In this document: positions 36,541 to 48,876 of the stretch, piece by piece
Position numbering within the stretch: the first letter of the stretch is position 1
How the letters are laid out: the number at the start of each line of letters is the position of its first letter
Assembly (NCBI GenBank): GCA_016802295.1
Contig: JAESIW010000020.1
Coordinates: 5,060,821 to 5,124,820, forward strand
DNA from: Brachionus rotundiformis
Taxonomy: Eukaryota > Rotifera > Eurotatoria > Ploima > Brachionidae
Length of the DNA stretch: 64,000 bases
Direction of reading: 5' to 3'
Position numbers and translations under genes: made by a program
Notes under the pieces: generated by a model
Told to the model about the DNA's origin: nothing
The model's input: the letters and a program-made list of their open reading frames with translations, nothing else
Database searches by the model: none

Positions 36541-39500
36541 CTAGGTCATGTTCATGACCATTTCTTGTGATTTGAATTGATTGTTATTTGACTCTACAAA
36601 TGGCTCGTCGTCGAGATCGTCGTCCTGGTCGTTCCGCGACTCGAAATTGGCCTCGGGCTTTTTCGAGTTGTTTTTGCGACGATTTAGACGAGCTATTGGG
36701 TTGAAGTTTTTAAGGGCAAGTTCATCGCCAGGCTCGTCGTTTTCCATGTTTTCCAAATTGGACTCATCAAAGTCATCCAAATTTTCCTCCTCGTATAAAT
36801 TCTCATTTCTGATCATACCCTCTTCTTCGTCATAGTCTTCTTCAAATTGTTGATTTTCATTGTCAATTGTGCTCTCAAGACAATTTTCGTCTTCTTCGCC
36901 TTCAGCAAGTGTTTCCAACTCCTCATCATTCTCTTGATCCAAGTCATTGTCTTGGCTAAAATCGTTCATGCGTATGCCAGCTGGTAGATTGTTTTGCATA
37001 TTGAGAGCCATCATGTTAATTTGATTTGGCAAACGCTTAGCTTGTTGAATGGACTTTTTCATGTTGAGCTGATTTTGTGCGAGATTAATTTTGCTCTGGA
37101 GACTTAGGCCAAAATTTTGAGAACTATTCATGGTTGTGTTACTAGCTGGAGATGAGGAGATGGCAGCGTTTGAATTAAATTGTGGATTTTTGTCACACTT
37201 TCTCATATGTTTGTCCAAAGTACTTGGCACACTAAATGGCATTGAACAGTATTTACAGTAGGATGTTTCTTTGCCGGCACGTCCATGAGTTTTCATGTGT
37301 CTGGTTAGTTTGGAGCTTTGAGCACAAGCGTAGTTGCACAGCTCGCATTTGTAGGGCTTTTCTCCCGTATGACTGCGTCTATGTACGGTCAAATTGGAAC
37401 AGTTTTTGAACACTTTGCCACAAAATTCGCACGTGTCTGTTCTTTTTTCGCGCTTTGGCTTACTCACCAGAGCATTGATGCCACTTACACCACTTGTTGC
37501 ACTACAACTAGTATTTGTTCCATTGACCATACCAACCTTGTTTGGCACGCTTGTTGCATTCAGACTTAGCTTAGACGGATCTTGGTTGAATTTGGCCAAT
37601 TCGTTTATGGTATCGAGAAGATTTTTGTTGCGAGACTTGTCCTCACCGTTTTGTATAAATGTGCTCGAGTTGCTTGATGAAGCTAGGCCGCCATTTTGAA
37701 TTTTGTTTGACGAAGCACTGGATGAAGTCGACGATGGTGACAATAGTGACGATTGTGACTGATTGTTCAACAAATTGAGTAGATTTTGATTGAACAAGTT
37801 TATGTAATTGGGAGATGTGTTTTGAGTGAAAAGATTGTTCAATTGAGACAGAACATTTGGTGTATTTGTCAACGATGCCGGTGATCCGGATGTACATGTT
37901 GATGGATTAGACGATGATGAATTAGAAGAGTTTGATTGATTTAGAACTGCGGCTATGGCAGCAATTGAGTTTGATGCTCCGCCAGCTTGGTTTAGCAATG
38001 AGTTTATTTTTATGCTCAATTGAGATGGTCCATTCGGCTTGCCAATCGCTTTGCCCATTTCTGCACTCTCTTCTTCATTGCTGCTGCTGCTGTTGTTGTT
38101 TATCTCGTCCTCTTGATTTTGTTCATCTTCGTCATTTGTTTGGTTCGCTTCGTCGTACTCTTCCTTTACAGCTGGTTTGTTTGACAAAACTTTGGCCGTC
38201 GGTACCGAACCATTTGGTATAATTGGGTTGCGAATTGTGCCAACTCTATTTGCATTCAAAGAATTATTGTTTATAATGGTCAGGCCATTTGTGGTCGTTT
38301 TTATTGCTTTAAGTTGATTTAGATTAGAGTTGGCCAAATTTATGTTGGTAAATTTTTTTGTCAAATTGTTGTTTGCCAATACAGTGGCCAATGCAGATGC
38401 AGATGCAGCTGGTGCTGAATTTGCAGGAAGCATACTATTTTGTGTATGCATGGGTGGCGACATGTCATGCTTTGACTTGAATTTCTTGGGTGAGCTAATG
38501 CCCGATTGGGGCGATGATGACTGTCTATTTGCTTGGCCTCCATTTGGTACTTGCACTGGTTTAAAGTTAATCGTCTTTGGAGCAACCTGTTGTGGTTTTG
38601 CTTGTTGCAATGCGCTTGACTTTGGCTCTATAGAAGCGCCTGTTTTGGTAAACTTTTTACACAAGATCATATTGTGATCTGACTCTATGTGCTCAACAAG
38701 AAATGCCGCATTTCTGAATAGCTTACTGCATTCAGAACACTTGTAAATGTATGGCGTTGACAAGACACCATTTTCCGATTCTTTATTTTAATTAATTATT
38801 TTAAAATATTTTCTAATACCTCTTTAAAAAACTCTAGAAAAATTATTAGATTAATAATTCTCAAGACTTTTTTATTTTATAACTTAAATTCAAATTTCCC
38901 TAAAGTCCATTTATCAAATTCTAATAACTTAAAACTATTTTTGTTTACATTTTAAAATAGTTTTTATTTAGGTTTTTAAAATAAAAATTAAATTAAGATC
39001 TTATTAATAAAAGAATTGATATTTTGTTTTTACTCAAAAACATTCATACACAAATATCTTATAATTATTTCATTTTAACAAAATAAAAAATATTTTTTTT
39101 CATTTAGCTATTTTCAAACAAAATTAATTTTAATCAGCAATCGATTTATTAGTAATATCTTATAATTTTTACAAAAAAAAAGGATTTGTATTTGATAATT
39201 TTAAAAGTTAATTTCTTACTTTGCTTTACTGATTGTACAAAAAAATTGACTAAAAATGATTTGATTAATTTTTTTAGAATTATACATTTAAAAATTGAAA
39301 ATTTTAAATTTATTTCATCATGTTACTAAAAGATTACTTAGTTAGTTAAAATAGTTATTATGGAAAAATTTGTTCATAGTGTTCAAGTTATATTTAAATC
39401 TTATTAAATAATTTGTTACAATTTTCTAATATGCATCAAAATTTTGGTTACAAATAAGTTTCAATATTTCAAAAGAAAAAATGGACTTTTTGGATATTTT

Positions 39501-40258
39501 CCAAAAATAAACTTACCACCCAAATTCGTCCCATCTTCATTTTCACTTATCTCACAGCCATCTGTATTAAATTTGTTTGATTTTATTTTACCAGTGCTCA
39601 ACTTGTTGTTTATTTGGGACAGATTCGAATTCAAATTTTTGAGTAAATCGTCCTGTGATTTTTGATTATGGTTGAGGCATTTGTTTATTTTGTGCTCAAT
39701 GAAATCAATTATGTTTGACAGTCTGAAATCAGCTTGGCACATACCGCACACAATCAAGTCCTGGTTGCAATAGTTTTCTTCTTCATTGTTGTCTTCGGAC
39801 AAGTTGTTGTTCTCCTCAAATTGACTTGTGTCCAAGTCAGAGACCAAGTGACCATTTTCATTATTGTCGCTGTCACAGTTCTCGTTTATTTTCAGCTCAT
39901 TGTTATTCTCGTCAAGATCAATCTCTTCATCGTCCAAATTGTCATCGCTGTCTTCATCAGCTGTGCTTTGTATGATCGATTTTTTCTTTCGCTTATTCAC
40001 ATTAAGCGACTCGAGTGATGGCCTTATTTCCGGTTTGACATCCTCGGCACATTCGGACACCTCTGACTGATTCAGAATTTCTTCAGCATGCTTTTCATTC
40101 ATTGCGTCTATGTCGCATTTAATAGCTTCTTTGGTAAGTAATGAATTTAGTCTAAGACTGGGGCTTAGTTTAATTGGAGAGTAAGATGAACAAGATGCCG
40201 ATGTTGATGATGATGGTATACTGTTGGTAGCTGGATTCGTATTAGATACACAACTCAT
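36541..40258 (-). CDS. BCL11-like zinc-finger transcription factor, copy B (full length)
   Basis: Two exons (39517-40258, 36541-38780) separated by a 736-bp intron give 993 residues from ATG 40258, the first ATG after an in-frame TAA. Zinc fingers: CCHC at about 171-194 (CGMCQADF, FIEHKINKC), C2H2 at about 262-284, and the BCL11 triplet at about 698-776. The last finger ends in Cys (KHMRKC) rather than the family's usual His. The central pair of fingers known from vertebrate BCL11 (CEFCGKTFKFQSNL type) is absent. The C-terminal about 210 residues are highly acidic (EEDENCLEST, QFEEDYDEEEG) with a basic patch (RLNRRKNNSKKPE). Family members are sequence-specific repressors acting in neural development. 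A 7.3-kb non-coding block lies upstream, consistent with a developmentally regulated promoter; that is inference. Confidence 0.92.
37162..40109 (-). repeat. Homogenised tract shared with 29460-32407 (copy B side)
   Basis: Partner of the tract in copy A, same orientation, 7,702 bp away, no indels. Both borders fall inside coding sequence: just after the last zinc finger and a few codons before the internal Met53. Confidence 0.9.
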
Positions 40259-41641
40259 AATACTTATGCATTAATAAAGTTCTTTTTGTTAAGCGATTTT
40301 TCTTAGTTTTTTTATTTTAATTTTTTTTTCTAGCAAAAAAAAATCTAAAAAATTCAACAAAAATTAAATTTATGTGTAATTGCAACTAGAACAATGATAG
40401 CTTGAATTCATGGTCAGTATACAAGAGATAATCCCTTTACGAATAGGACTTAGAATTTCAAATTAACCTAAATTTAAACAAATTAAATTAAACTAACGAG
40501 CTAAAATATAGGGATTTTTGTCGGGCAATTATGTAATTATTTAAGTGAAGTAAAATGTTCTTCTAAATGGCAGGTCACTTGTCCTGATCCAATTAGCCAC
40601 TCATTCGGCTCTGATCGCAGGAAAACAAAATTTTTCATTTACTTTTTTTATTTATATTTTTAGAGCAAAATGCTTGGAATTTTTTCCAAATATTCTAAAG
40701 ATTGCTGGAGATCTATTTATAAGAGGACACCATTGAAGGATGAGGGGACTGCGCAGGGGGGGTCTCTGAAATAATTTCGCAACTTTTTTCCTCTTGCCAA
40801 GGTCCTATCATATATATTATGAATATCATTAAATCTAGAAAGTGATTGCTGGGTGCAAGCAGTAGATGTCTGCCTATATTTGTTTAGTATATTTTTCTCC
40901 TAAGCATAATTAATAAGCCATCTTTTTCCAACAAAGCCCTATCGCCTTAAAAAAATTTATCATAATTTGCATGAGATCATGACGAAGCACAAAATATTAT
41001 TCAAGCAAGGGCTCACTTAAATTCAGCTACGACATATACCATCTTTCTAAGAGGAGTTATGTTCTGCTCACTCCATTTAAGACTAACTGAGGTTTTTCGT
41101 TTGGTTCTTTTTTTTAGATTGTAACATAAAAAAATGCTATTAAACCAAAAAAAATCCAAGTCCTAACTAGTTTACTAATAAATTAAATATTATATAATAA
41201 CCCTTGTTATTGTTGAATTTCACTCGCTCAATCTCCCCTCTTCTCTTCTTTCTCGCTCGCTCGCGCTCACTCGATAGTTTGTTGCATTTAGACATAAATT
41301 AGCCTTTAAAAAATTTGCTCAAACAACTCATAATATGTTGCAATAATATGATAAAGATAATGGATGCCGTGTTGCATTTTTCTCGCCCATTTGAAAGCTT
41401 TATTATTTTTTGAAATAGTTTAATGTAAATTGGCTCCTCGTTGGACACACTAAATTCCCTCAATTATTTTAAAGCGCTTTTTATAATCAATTTTTAATCA
41501 AACTTTGACCAATTCATATTGGCTCACTTTTTTACTCTATTTTTTTTAATTTAAATAAATAAAAAATTTATTTAATAAATATTTATTTTTTATTCTTCCC
41601 AAAAAACATCCACATCTTTTAGTAACAAAAAATAGAAAACA

Positions 41642-41644
<3 letters not shown>

Positions 41645-41674
<30 letters not shown>
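41645..41674. repeat. (TA)n microsatellite within a perfect palindrome
   Basis: About 13 TA units flanked by TTTCA and TGAAA, so the whole segment is self-complementary and could form a cruciform. Confidence 0.9.
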
Positions 41675-41677
<3 letters not shown>

Positions 41678-42669
41678 CAAATGATGCAAAATTTTTCAAC
41701 ATATTGATTTTTTTTGAATAATTCTCCCTATCCCGTAATTAGACATTAAATAGTCACTTGGAAAACAATATCCCAATGATTGACTTCTAATAAAGCATTC
41801 AAAAGATGCTCTTGAGATTGATTCACGGAAAATGATATGGACATTTTTATTCCAAGGTAAAATAGCTTACATAGACTCTATTTAGTCATTTTAAATTTCA
41901 CCAAAAGTAATTATTTTTATCTATTTTTATTATTGTCATGTCTAATTAAAATCATGGGCCTCTAAATTTAAGAATATTTTTTAAAGGTGAAAATTAAATT
42001 TTTGTCTTTCATTCAGCAATTTGTATGCACCCAAATCCTGGATTTAAGTTGGCCAATTGGCCAAGAAATAGGCTCTAAAGTGCACTCAAGTAACAAGGCC
42101 TCTGTTGTTAATACTAATAGTTAAGTAATTTTACTAATTAACTACTTGATTTAGGCCAAGATATCTAGGCAAGATAAAAATCTTGAAATACTCAATGAGA
42201 TATCTCTTGACCTTAGCAAAATCGCACTATTTTCTAGCACAGAATAAACTAAATAAACTCGATCAAGTTTAATAGTTTTCTTATTGGGATAAAACCAAAT
42301 CAATAGATAAAAAAAAGTGAGAATTATGTAAGCTGAAAAACCTTAGATAAGAGCTAAAGATAGAATCTAATTAGAACCATCCAATGCAAGCCGAATCAAC
42401 GCTAGCTAGCTAGCTCCCAAAAACAGCAGTAGTTTAAAGATTTTTCTAATTATGTAAGAACTTATTTTCCAATGGTGCTCAATATTCTCCAGTAATAATT
42501 TATCCGAATATACTGACTGAAAAGTACAGCGAGCATAATTGAATCCTTGGCTCTATTGAGATTTTCATTAATCAATAGAGATCGCGCTTTTAAATGAATT
42601 GAGCACAACTTTGGCAGGAAATTAGCGCTGAAAGCTGGCTTTGTTCCTTTAAGCTGATATTATGTAAAA

Positions 42670-42699
42670 GACTGAGAGAAAGAGAGAGAGAGAGAGAAC
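42670..42699. repeat. (GA)n simple repeat
   Basis: GA-rich run of about 30 bp inside the block upstream of BCL11-like copy B; GAGA-type tracts are common in metazoan promoters and enhancers. Confidence 0.8.
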
Positions 42700-45600
42700 A
42701 TACAAAAATGAGCTCAAAATACGAAAACCATTTATACAAAAAAATTCAATAAGCCCTAACCCTAAAAAAAATCGATTATTTAAAATTATGGAGCTATATT
42801 TTTATTTATTTTCCCTTAAAGATCCTTTCGTTATTAAATAACACAACACACTCGCTCAAGTACTCCCCAAATTCAAGATTCTTGTTCTAATGCCATTCGA
42901 GCAACCAGCTATTTCGTAATAAATTATTATTATTCCTTGCAAATACAAATATTTGGCTCGCTATGTACTTTACTACTACATCAATGGTAACTGCTGCCAT
43001 ATCCATCCAACTAACACTGGTTGCTAACCACTTATGTCCCAGCTTTGGCTGTAAACAAAAAAAATCCAAAAATATTCCTAAGGTACTTTACCTAGACGAA
43101 TGCTCTGAGCGTTTCGTTTCCAGGCCCCTGATTTAGGTGCTAATTTAGGTCCAGTGTAGCCTACAATGTAGCTACACTAAACTTCAACAAAAAATTAACA
43201 ACCCCAAAAAAAATCCAACTTGGGCAAATTATCTAAGGTTATTTTTCTAACTAGAGAGAATACCCCCTATTTTTTTTTGCCAAACACAATCGCGTATAGT
43301 TTATACACAAGGCTTTGAGGCCGACTTGTTAAATCTTAAATTTCAATAACCATTCTTATATAACTACGGTGAATATTTTATTATTACAAATAGCAGTAAC
43401 TAAAGGTTAAACTTGAAATATAAGTATAGAAAAAATTAACATTTACCAAATCCACACACACAAAAAAAATCTTTGAATAAATATTTGAAAGAGAGAAAAA
43501 AAAATTATTGCAAGTCCTACGACTATATTCATTTGCATTCGTAAGGACTTGGGTAATATTATGAATTTGACTGATTACAAACGAAGCGAAATCTAATCAA
43601 ATAGAAAATATTTTTTTTTTTTTGTTGAGAGGAAGAGAGAGAGCCATGATTTATGCGCAAATTCTCTTTGACATAACCAAGCTCGATATTTTATCGATCG
43701 GTTGTGTCATACCAATGGTGACACCATTTACATAATCAAAATTAAAATAAATTATGTCCTTAGTCCTTAGCATGGAAAAATTGTTGCAAATAACCATATT
43801 TGAAACTTGTTTCTGTACATAGGGTGATCAAATGATGCTAAAGCCTCTGCTTTTGCTTCGCAAAGGCTTCAAGCTAACTAGCTTCGTTGCCTGATTCTAG
43901 CCAACTTTTTTTTTTTCTAAATTATGCTCAATGATTTGATTGCTTTGGAAGGCCACGCTCTCTATTTTGCTCAAAACCAATAGGACTTGAAATATAAAAC
44001 AGTTTGGAAATTTTGCTTTTGAAAAATAACAAAAAAACTTGAGTGGTTATGCAATTTTTAAGAGTCAATTGAATAATAAATTATTATAAATAGGAGTCGA
44101 GTTGGTTGAAGCAACTCGAAAAAAAAAAAAAACTCCAAGGGGAGAAAAAACTAACCAACTATTGTTATGTGTCACACTTATAATTGTTACACAAATTCAT
44201 CAAGTCTAAATCCCTTAAATTTTTAATTGAATTGAACTCAAAGTTAGCGCTTTAAAATGATAAACTTTTGAAAAATATTTGTTTGGACTTAAATGGTCAT
44301 CTAAATTAATAAACAAACACTTTGAAACTAAATTCAAGCTAACCTTGTGCTTGGTTAGCTTGGTTGTTGTTAATTTGAAATGCTTGTGAGCTAAAATTCG
44401 CTGTTTTGGCAACAAACACAATTTGTTTTATGTACAAAGGTGATTCTTGGTGTTTAAGCTTACCTTCATAATAGAGACATAAATTTAGCCCGATGAATAA
44501 TTATTTTCTAAAAACGCAAATAGTCTTTGAGAAAATTTGCATAAAGAAAATATCACATTTTTAAAAGTGTGCTTGGTACTAAAAGGTCCGAGAGTGGCGT
44601 TGCCTTTGGTGTCTTATAAAAAGCCTTAGAAATTTTAATAGACCATTTTTTTTAATTTCCCGTTAATCGAACGACGATTAACGACGCTTGTCCCTAACCA
44701 GTTTGCGTCATGAATTTTAATCAACTCATTTGACGTCAAACCACATAGCCCTAGAATCAGGTTCTCTCAATTATCCAACGAATAAAAAAAAGCGATGCCT
44801 ATGAACCATTTAGGCATGCTTTGGAACACTTGATCTACTCTCTTGGTTTTGAGAATAATTTCTATTTTGGTTGCATACTTTTAACCAAATGGTTATCATC
44901 TAAACAAAAGCATATGACTTGTTCGCTCACTTTGCCAACCACGATGCTTAAATACTTTTACTAATTGAAATTTGATCTTATCGTGTAACACTAACCTGTT
45001 GAAATTGTTTACATGAGATTGCCAGGGCCGCGCACCAAGCAAATATTGGATTAGATTTGTGAATACCTCAATTTGGGTTTATGCTTGAGCGAACATGGTA
45101 TTAAATGAAGCCCCAATTTCCTCTTCTATTCCTAGAGTCGATTAGAGATGAAAATAAAAAAATCCAATATTTATGTTTATTTGGCTACTGAATTATATAA
45201 TTATTATAGAAAAGTAATTAAATGATGCTTGAAATAGGAAAAATGATGAACACAATGCAAATTTTGCCTATGAAATACCCACTGCATGATTATTTCTTCT
45301 TTAGAGAATGTTGTTAACCCCTAAATATCGATTTATTTTAATTGTGTAAAACCCATAGAAAGGAACGAAAATTTTTCAAAATAAGAGAAAAGCAACATAA
45401 AAAGGAAAAGCTATTATTTAGTCAAAATTTTAAATAACCAAATAAGCCAGAACGATGCAGAAAATCCAACCATTAGCTATACACTTTATTTTTCTATATG
45501 TATTTGACAAAATATTTTTTTTATTTTTTTTTTAAATAAATAAAGTGACACGTAATTACACCTAACAACTAAAATTTGAAAAATTTGTTTTGTTGTTAGG

Positions 45601-47538
45601 TATATTTTTTATTAAATACGGCTTTTTTGATTAACTTTCCTTAAATTATGTACCAATGTATGGTTTAACGTTGTTTATAATGCTAGCTACCATTAGCCTT
45701 TGTTGTTGTGGCAAAGAATCGCTTCCAATAATTATGACTTTTTTCTACTTCAAATTCTAAAGGAAAATTAAACAACTAACCTGATCATAATTATGTTGAT
45801 TCATTGCCTAAGCTAAACCTAAACTTAAGTCAGGTGCTAGCGTTTGGATGACTATATATTGGTCAGATAAGAGCATTAAATTATCTCCACGGACTCGGTG
45901 ATAAAAATATTTCTTATCATTTTTTTTTTGAAATAACAATATTTAAAACCAACCGAGAATAAAATGAAAAATAATTTTTGCTTACAAAAATTGACTCTCA
46001 TTATTCCAGGGCCTTGCTCGATTAATAATCTTCTTAGCCAAGCATGCACACTAGGTCTTAATCTAAATAAACTAGCTGACCACTAGCCTAAATGCGATGG
46101 GATACTATGCAGCCCAAGCTTAAACTGAGTTGTCTTAAAGTCCTAAACAAAAACCATGATTGTTTGTGTTGCATCAAATTAAAATCACTTGACGTCATAG
46201 CAAGCATGTTTGTGTGGTAATTATTGGATCTTGTTTATGATTTTTGATCTTGAAACTCGATAAACCAAATAAATTGTTCAACGTCGAGCAAAAAAAAAAT
46301 TTCTATTTTAAATATGAGTTAGATAATAATATTTGATTTGTTAAAACTAGCCATATTGTTGGCTTTGGCAAGCAAGCAATTAGACTTGGAAACTTATCAA
46401 AAATTTTGTTTGGTTGTTTTCTTTTTTTCATTGAAATATTTCAAATATATTGCCTCAATAAATGGATAATAATTGGAATAATTCTTTTGTAGAGAAGAAA
46501 AATATGAAACAGAAAAGTTCTTGAGCATGATTTTGGGACGCTTGTGCTATGTTCTAATAAGATTTTTTAAATTCTTATACAAAATACCCAGGCAGCTTTT
46601 CACTATTTTCTAATTTTGCATTTTTTTAAACCACTCGTTGTTTTAGTTGAAATCGAGTCCAAGCATAGAAATTTGGATTTGTTTTTTCCTTAGTGGATCA
46701 ACTAAGAGAGAGAGCTTAGCTTATTGCCATAACATAAACAAACTGGTTGCTATTAAAGACTTAATTTAATAAATAAAAAGAAAAATATTTCCTCTATTGA
46801 TTATGGCTTTTTGCTAATAATTTTTGAACCCAAATGGTACAAATAATCATTTGCTGTCTTCAAATTTTTTTAATAGGAAAAATGATTAGTTTTTTTTTAA
46901 ACAACTGATACTTTCTCGTAATTTAATATCATTATTTAGTTTTAAATCATTACTATATGAAAGCTCTTGGAATTTTTTATGAAAAATAAAAAAAAAATTC
47001 AATGATTTATTTTAAAAAAAAATAATAATTGAAAACTTTTTTGGTAAATAACGAAAAAAGAATTAGAAGGCCGTTGACCCCTAGTTGTATGTTTAATAGG
47101 ATTTAATTATATTACCGCAAATTAAATATTTCTATGAGCAATTATTATTTTTAACTAAAATAACTAATTATTCAATACTGAAAAAATATTTATCACAACT
47201 TGCACGGTTTTTTTGATAAATAATAATTCCTAACAAGACTTATATTTTATTTTGTGAAGATTGATATTTAATATTCTAGGGCTTTAATAAATTAAATTCT
47301 GGGTCGAAAAACTCTGCTAATATAACAATAAAATATTATCAATTACTGATAAAACTATAATTTTTTCATTTGTATTTTGATTTAAAAGATTATATAGTTA
47401 CTTTTGAAGACATTTCTTTAGTCATGAATGAAAATGTTTATAAAATTTTCAAAACGAGTATTATTAATTAAAAAAATTTATTTTTCAGTAAAATCTTGAA
47501 TAAATAAAATTGAAATAAAATAAAAGTGGTCCTAAAAA

Positions 47539-48040
47539 ATGAACGCGCCACCAACCTTTGAGTCATTTCTACTCTTCGAAGGAGAAAAAAAGTACCCATA
47601 AAAAGAATTAAACAATCATTTAATTTTAATTATGTAATTAATTAGAATCACTTTTGAAAAAGACCTAAAAGTTCCCAATGCAGTTATTTTCACTATTAAC
47701 AAAGAAGACCATACGCTTGGAAACATGCTTAGAGCGTAATAACTTAATTAAACCAAAAGTATTATTTAAAATTAAAATCCTAGGCAATTGTTGAAAGACC
47801 CTCAAGTCATTTTTGCCGGTTATAGATGTCCTCATCCATTGGAACATAAATTTTACCTCAGGGTTCAAACATCTTTTGATTATTCTCCTCAAGAAGCTTT
47901 GCGAAATGCTATCACTGATTTAATTTCGGAAATGTCACTTTTGGATGAACGATTCAGAGTGAGAGAATTTATTACCAAATTAAACTCTATTTTATTTTTC
48001 TCTTAAGGAAGCTCTTAAGGACCGTCCAGATATGGAATAA
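47539..48040 (+). CDS. POLR2J: RNA polymerase II subunit RPB11
   Basis: Core RNA polymerase II subunit that pairs with RPB3 during assembly. Four exons (47539-47591, 47646-47735, 47784-47958, 48008-48040) join in frame into 116 residues, nearly the human length of 117. Start MNAPPTFESFLLFEGEKK is the conserved N-terminus. KVPNAVIFTINKEDHTLGNM is the dimerisation motif shared with bacterial alpha subunits. It continues LLKDPQVIFAGYRCPHPLEH, RVQTSFDYSPQEAL and NAITDLISEMSLLDERFR. The last exon encodes only ten residues (EALKDRPDME). Introns are 48-54 bp. Confidence 0.97.
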
Positions 48041-48876
48041 GATACTCGATTTGAAAACTTGAGAAATTTAAAATGACACTTAGAATTGTTTTCTTACTTG
48101 GAACAAGTTAATTATATCAAATTTAAAAAATAAAATTGTATAAAAGCTCCATTTAAAATATCGAACTAAACTAAATAATAGTGAAATTTAATAAAACAAA
48201 ACGCAATTCGTTTTTTTGCTTGTATAATTTTTACTTTTTAGTATTTTGTTTACAAATATTATTAAAATAGTAAATTGAAAATGTTAAGAAATTTTGCTCA
48301 TACAAAGTAAAATTTGAATCGTAAAATCAAGGTAATTTTTTTTGAGTAAAATCAATTTATTTCAGATTTTAAAATCAATTGATTAAAAAAACAAGATTTT
48401 TTAACCATTCCAAGTTTTGAAATTCATAATTATTTTTTTCTTGAATAATTAATTTGTTTTAATTTGATTCTTAAAATTAAAAATATCAACTAAAATAAAA
48501 TTATTATGAATACTTATATATATATTTCAAAAGTAATAGTATCATCTTCTTTCCAATTATTATTTATTTAACCAGCAAATTAAATAATTTAACTTTACTT
48601 TTATTTGGACGACAAATTATTTTAATATTTTTACTATCAATAAATTATAAATTCTGTACGACTATTAATAAGTTTTATATGCAATAGATTCTTTAAAGTA
48701 TGAGTTGTTTATTTTAGCTAGCATTTAAGCGTTAGCTAGCTTTCAAGGTTTGGTAAAAATTTATTTCAAATAATTAACAATGGTATCACATAATTTTTTA
48801 TATTTGAATGTAAAACTCGAATAAAAAAAAGTATCTTTTGTTTCATTTTTATTAGATACCATCAATACTATTAACA
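48041..48876. other. Intergenic, RPB11 to hydroxybutyrate dehydrogenase
   Basis: About 840 bp of AT-rich spacer with no recognised feature beyond a probable RPB11 AATAAA near 48129. Confidence 0.5.

Larger units (their letters stand above)
40259..47538. promoter_or_regulatory. Large gene-free block upstream of BCL11-like copy B
   Basis: About 7.3 kb without any convincing exon. It looks clearly less AT-rich and more complex than other spacers here from about 40.5 to 47 kb. It has few transposon signs and several simple-sequence islands: CT/CG-rich 41221-41276, (TA)n 41645-41674, (GA)n 42670-42699. A motif close to AAAAAAATCCAA recurs near 41148, 43059, 43208 and 45158. It probably carries the 5' untranslated exons and cis-regulatory elements of BCL11-like copy B. 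This rests on position and composition only. Confidence 0.4.

Noticed and set aside
29460..40109. Assembly artefact as explanation for the BCL11-like duplication
   Set aside because: Three substitutions and fully different flanks argue for two real loci, although read coverage is needed to prove it.
42887..44421. Short minus-strand frames (60 and 68 codons) in the block upstream of BCL11-like copy B
   Set aside because: No domain, no splice partners and no codon bias; chance frames.
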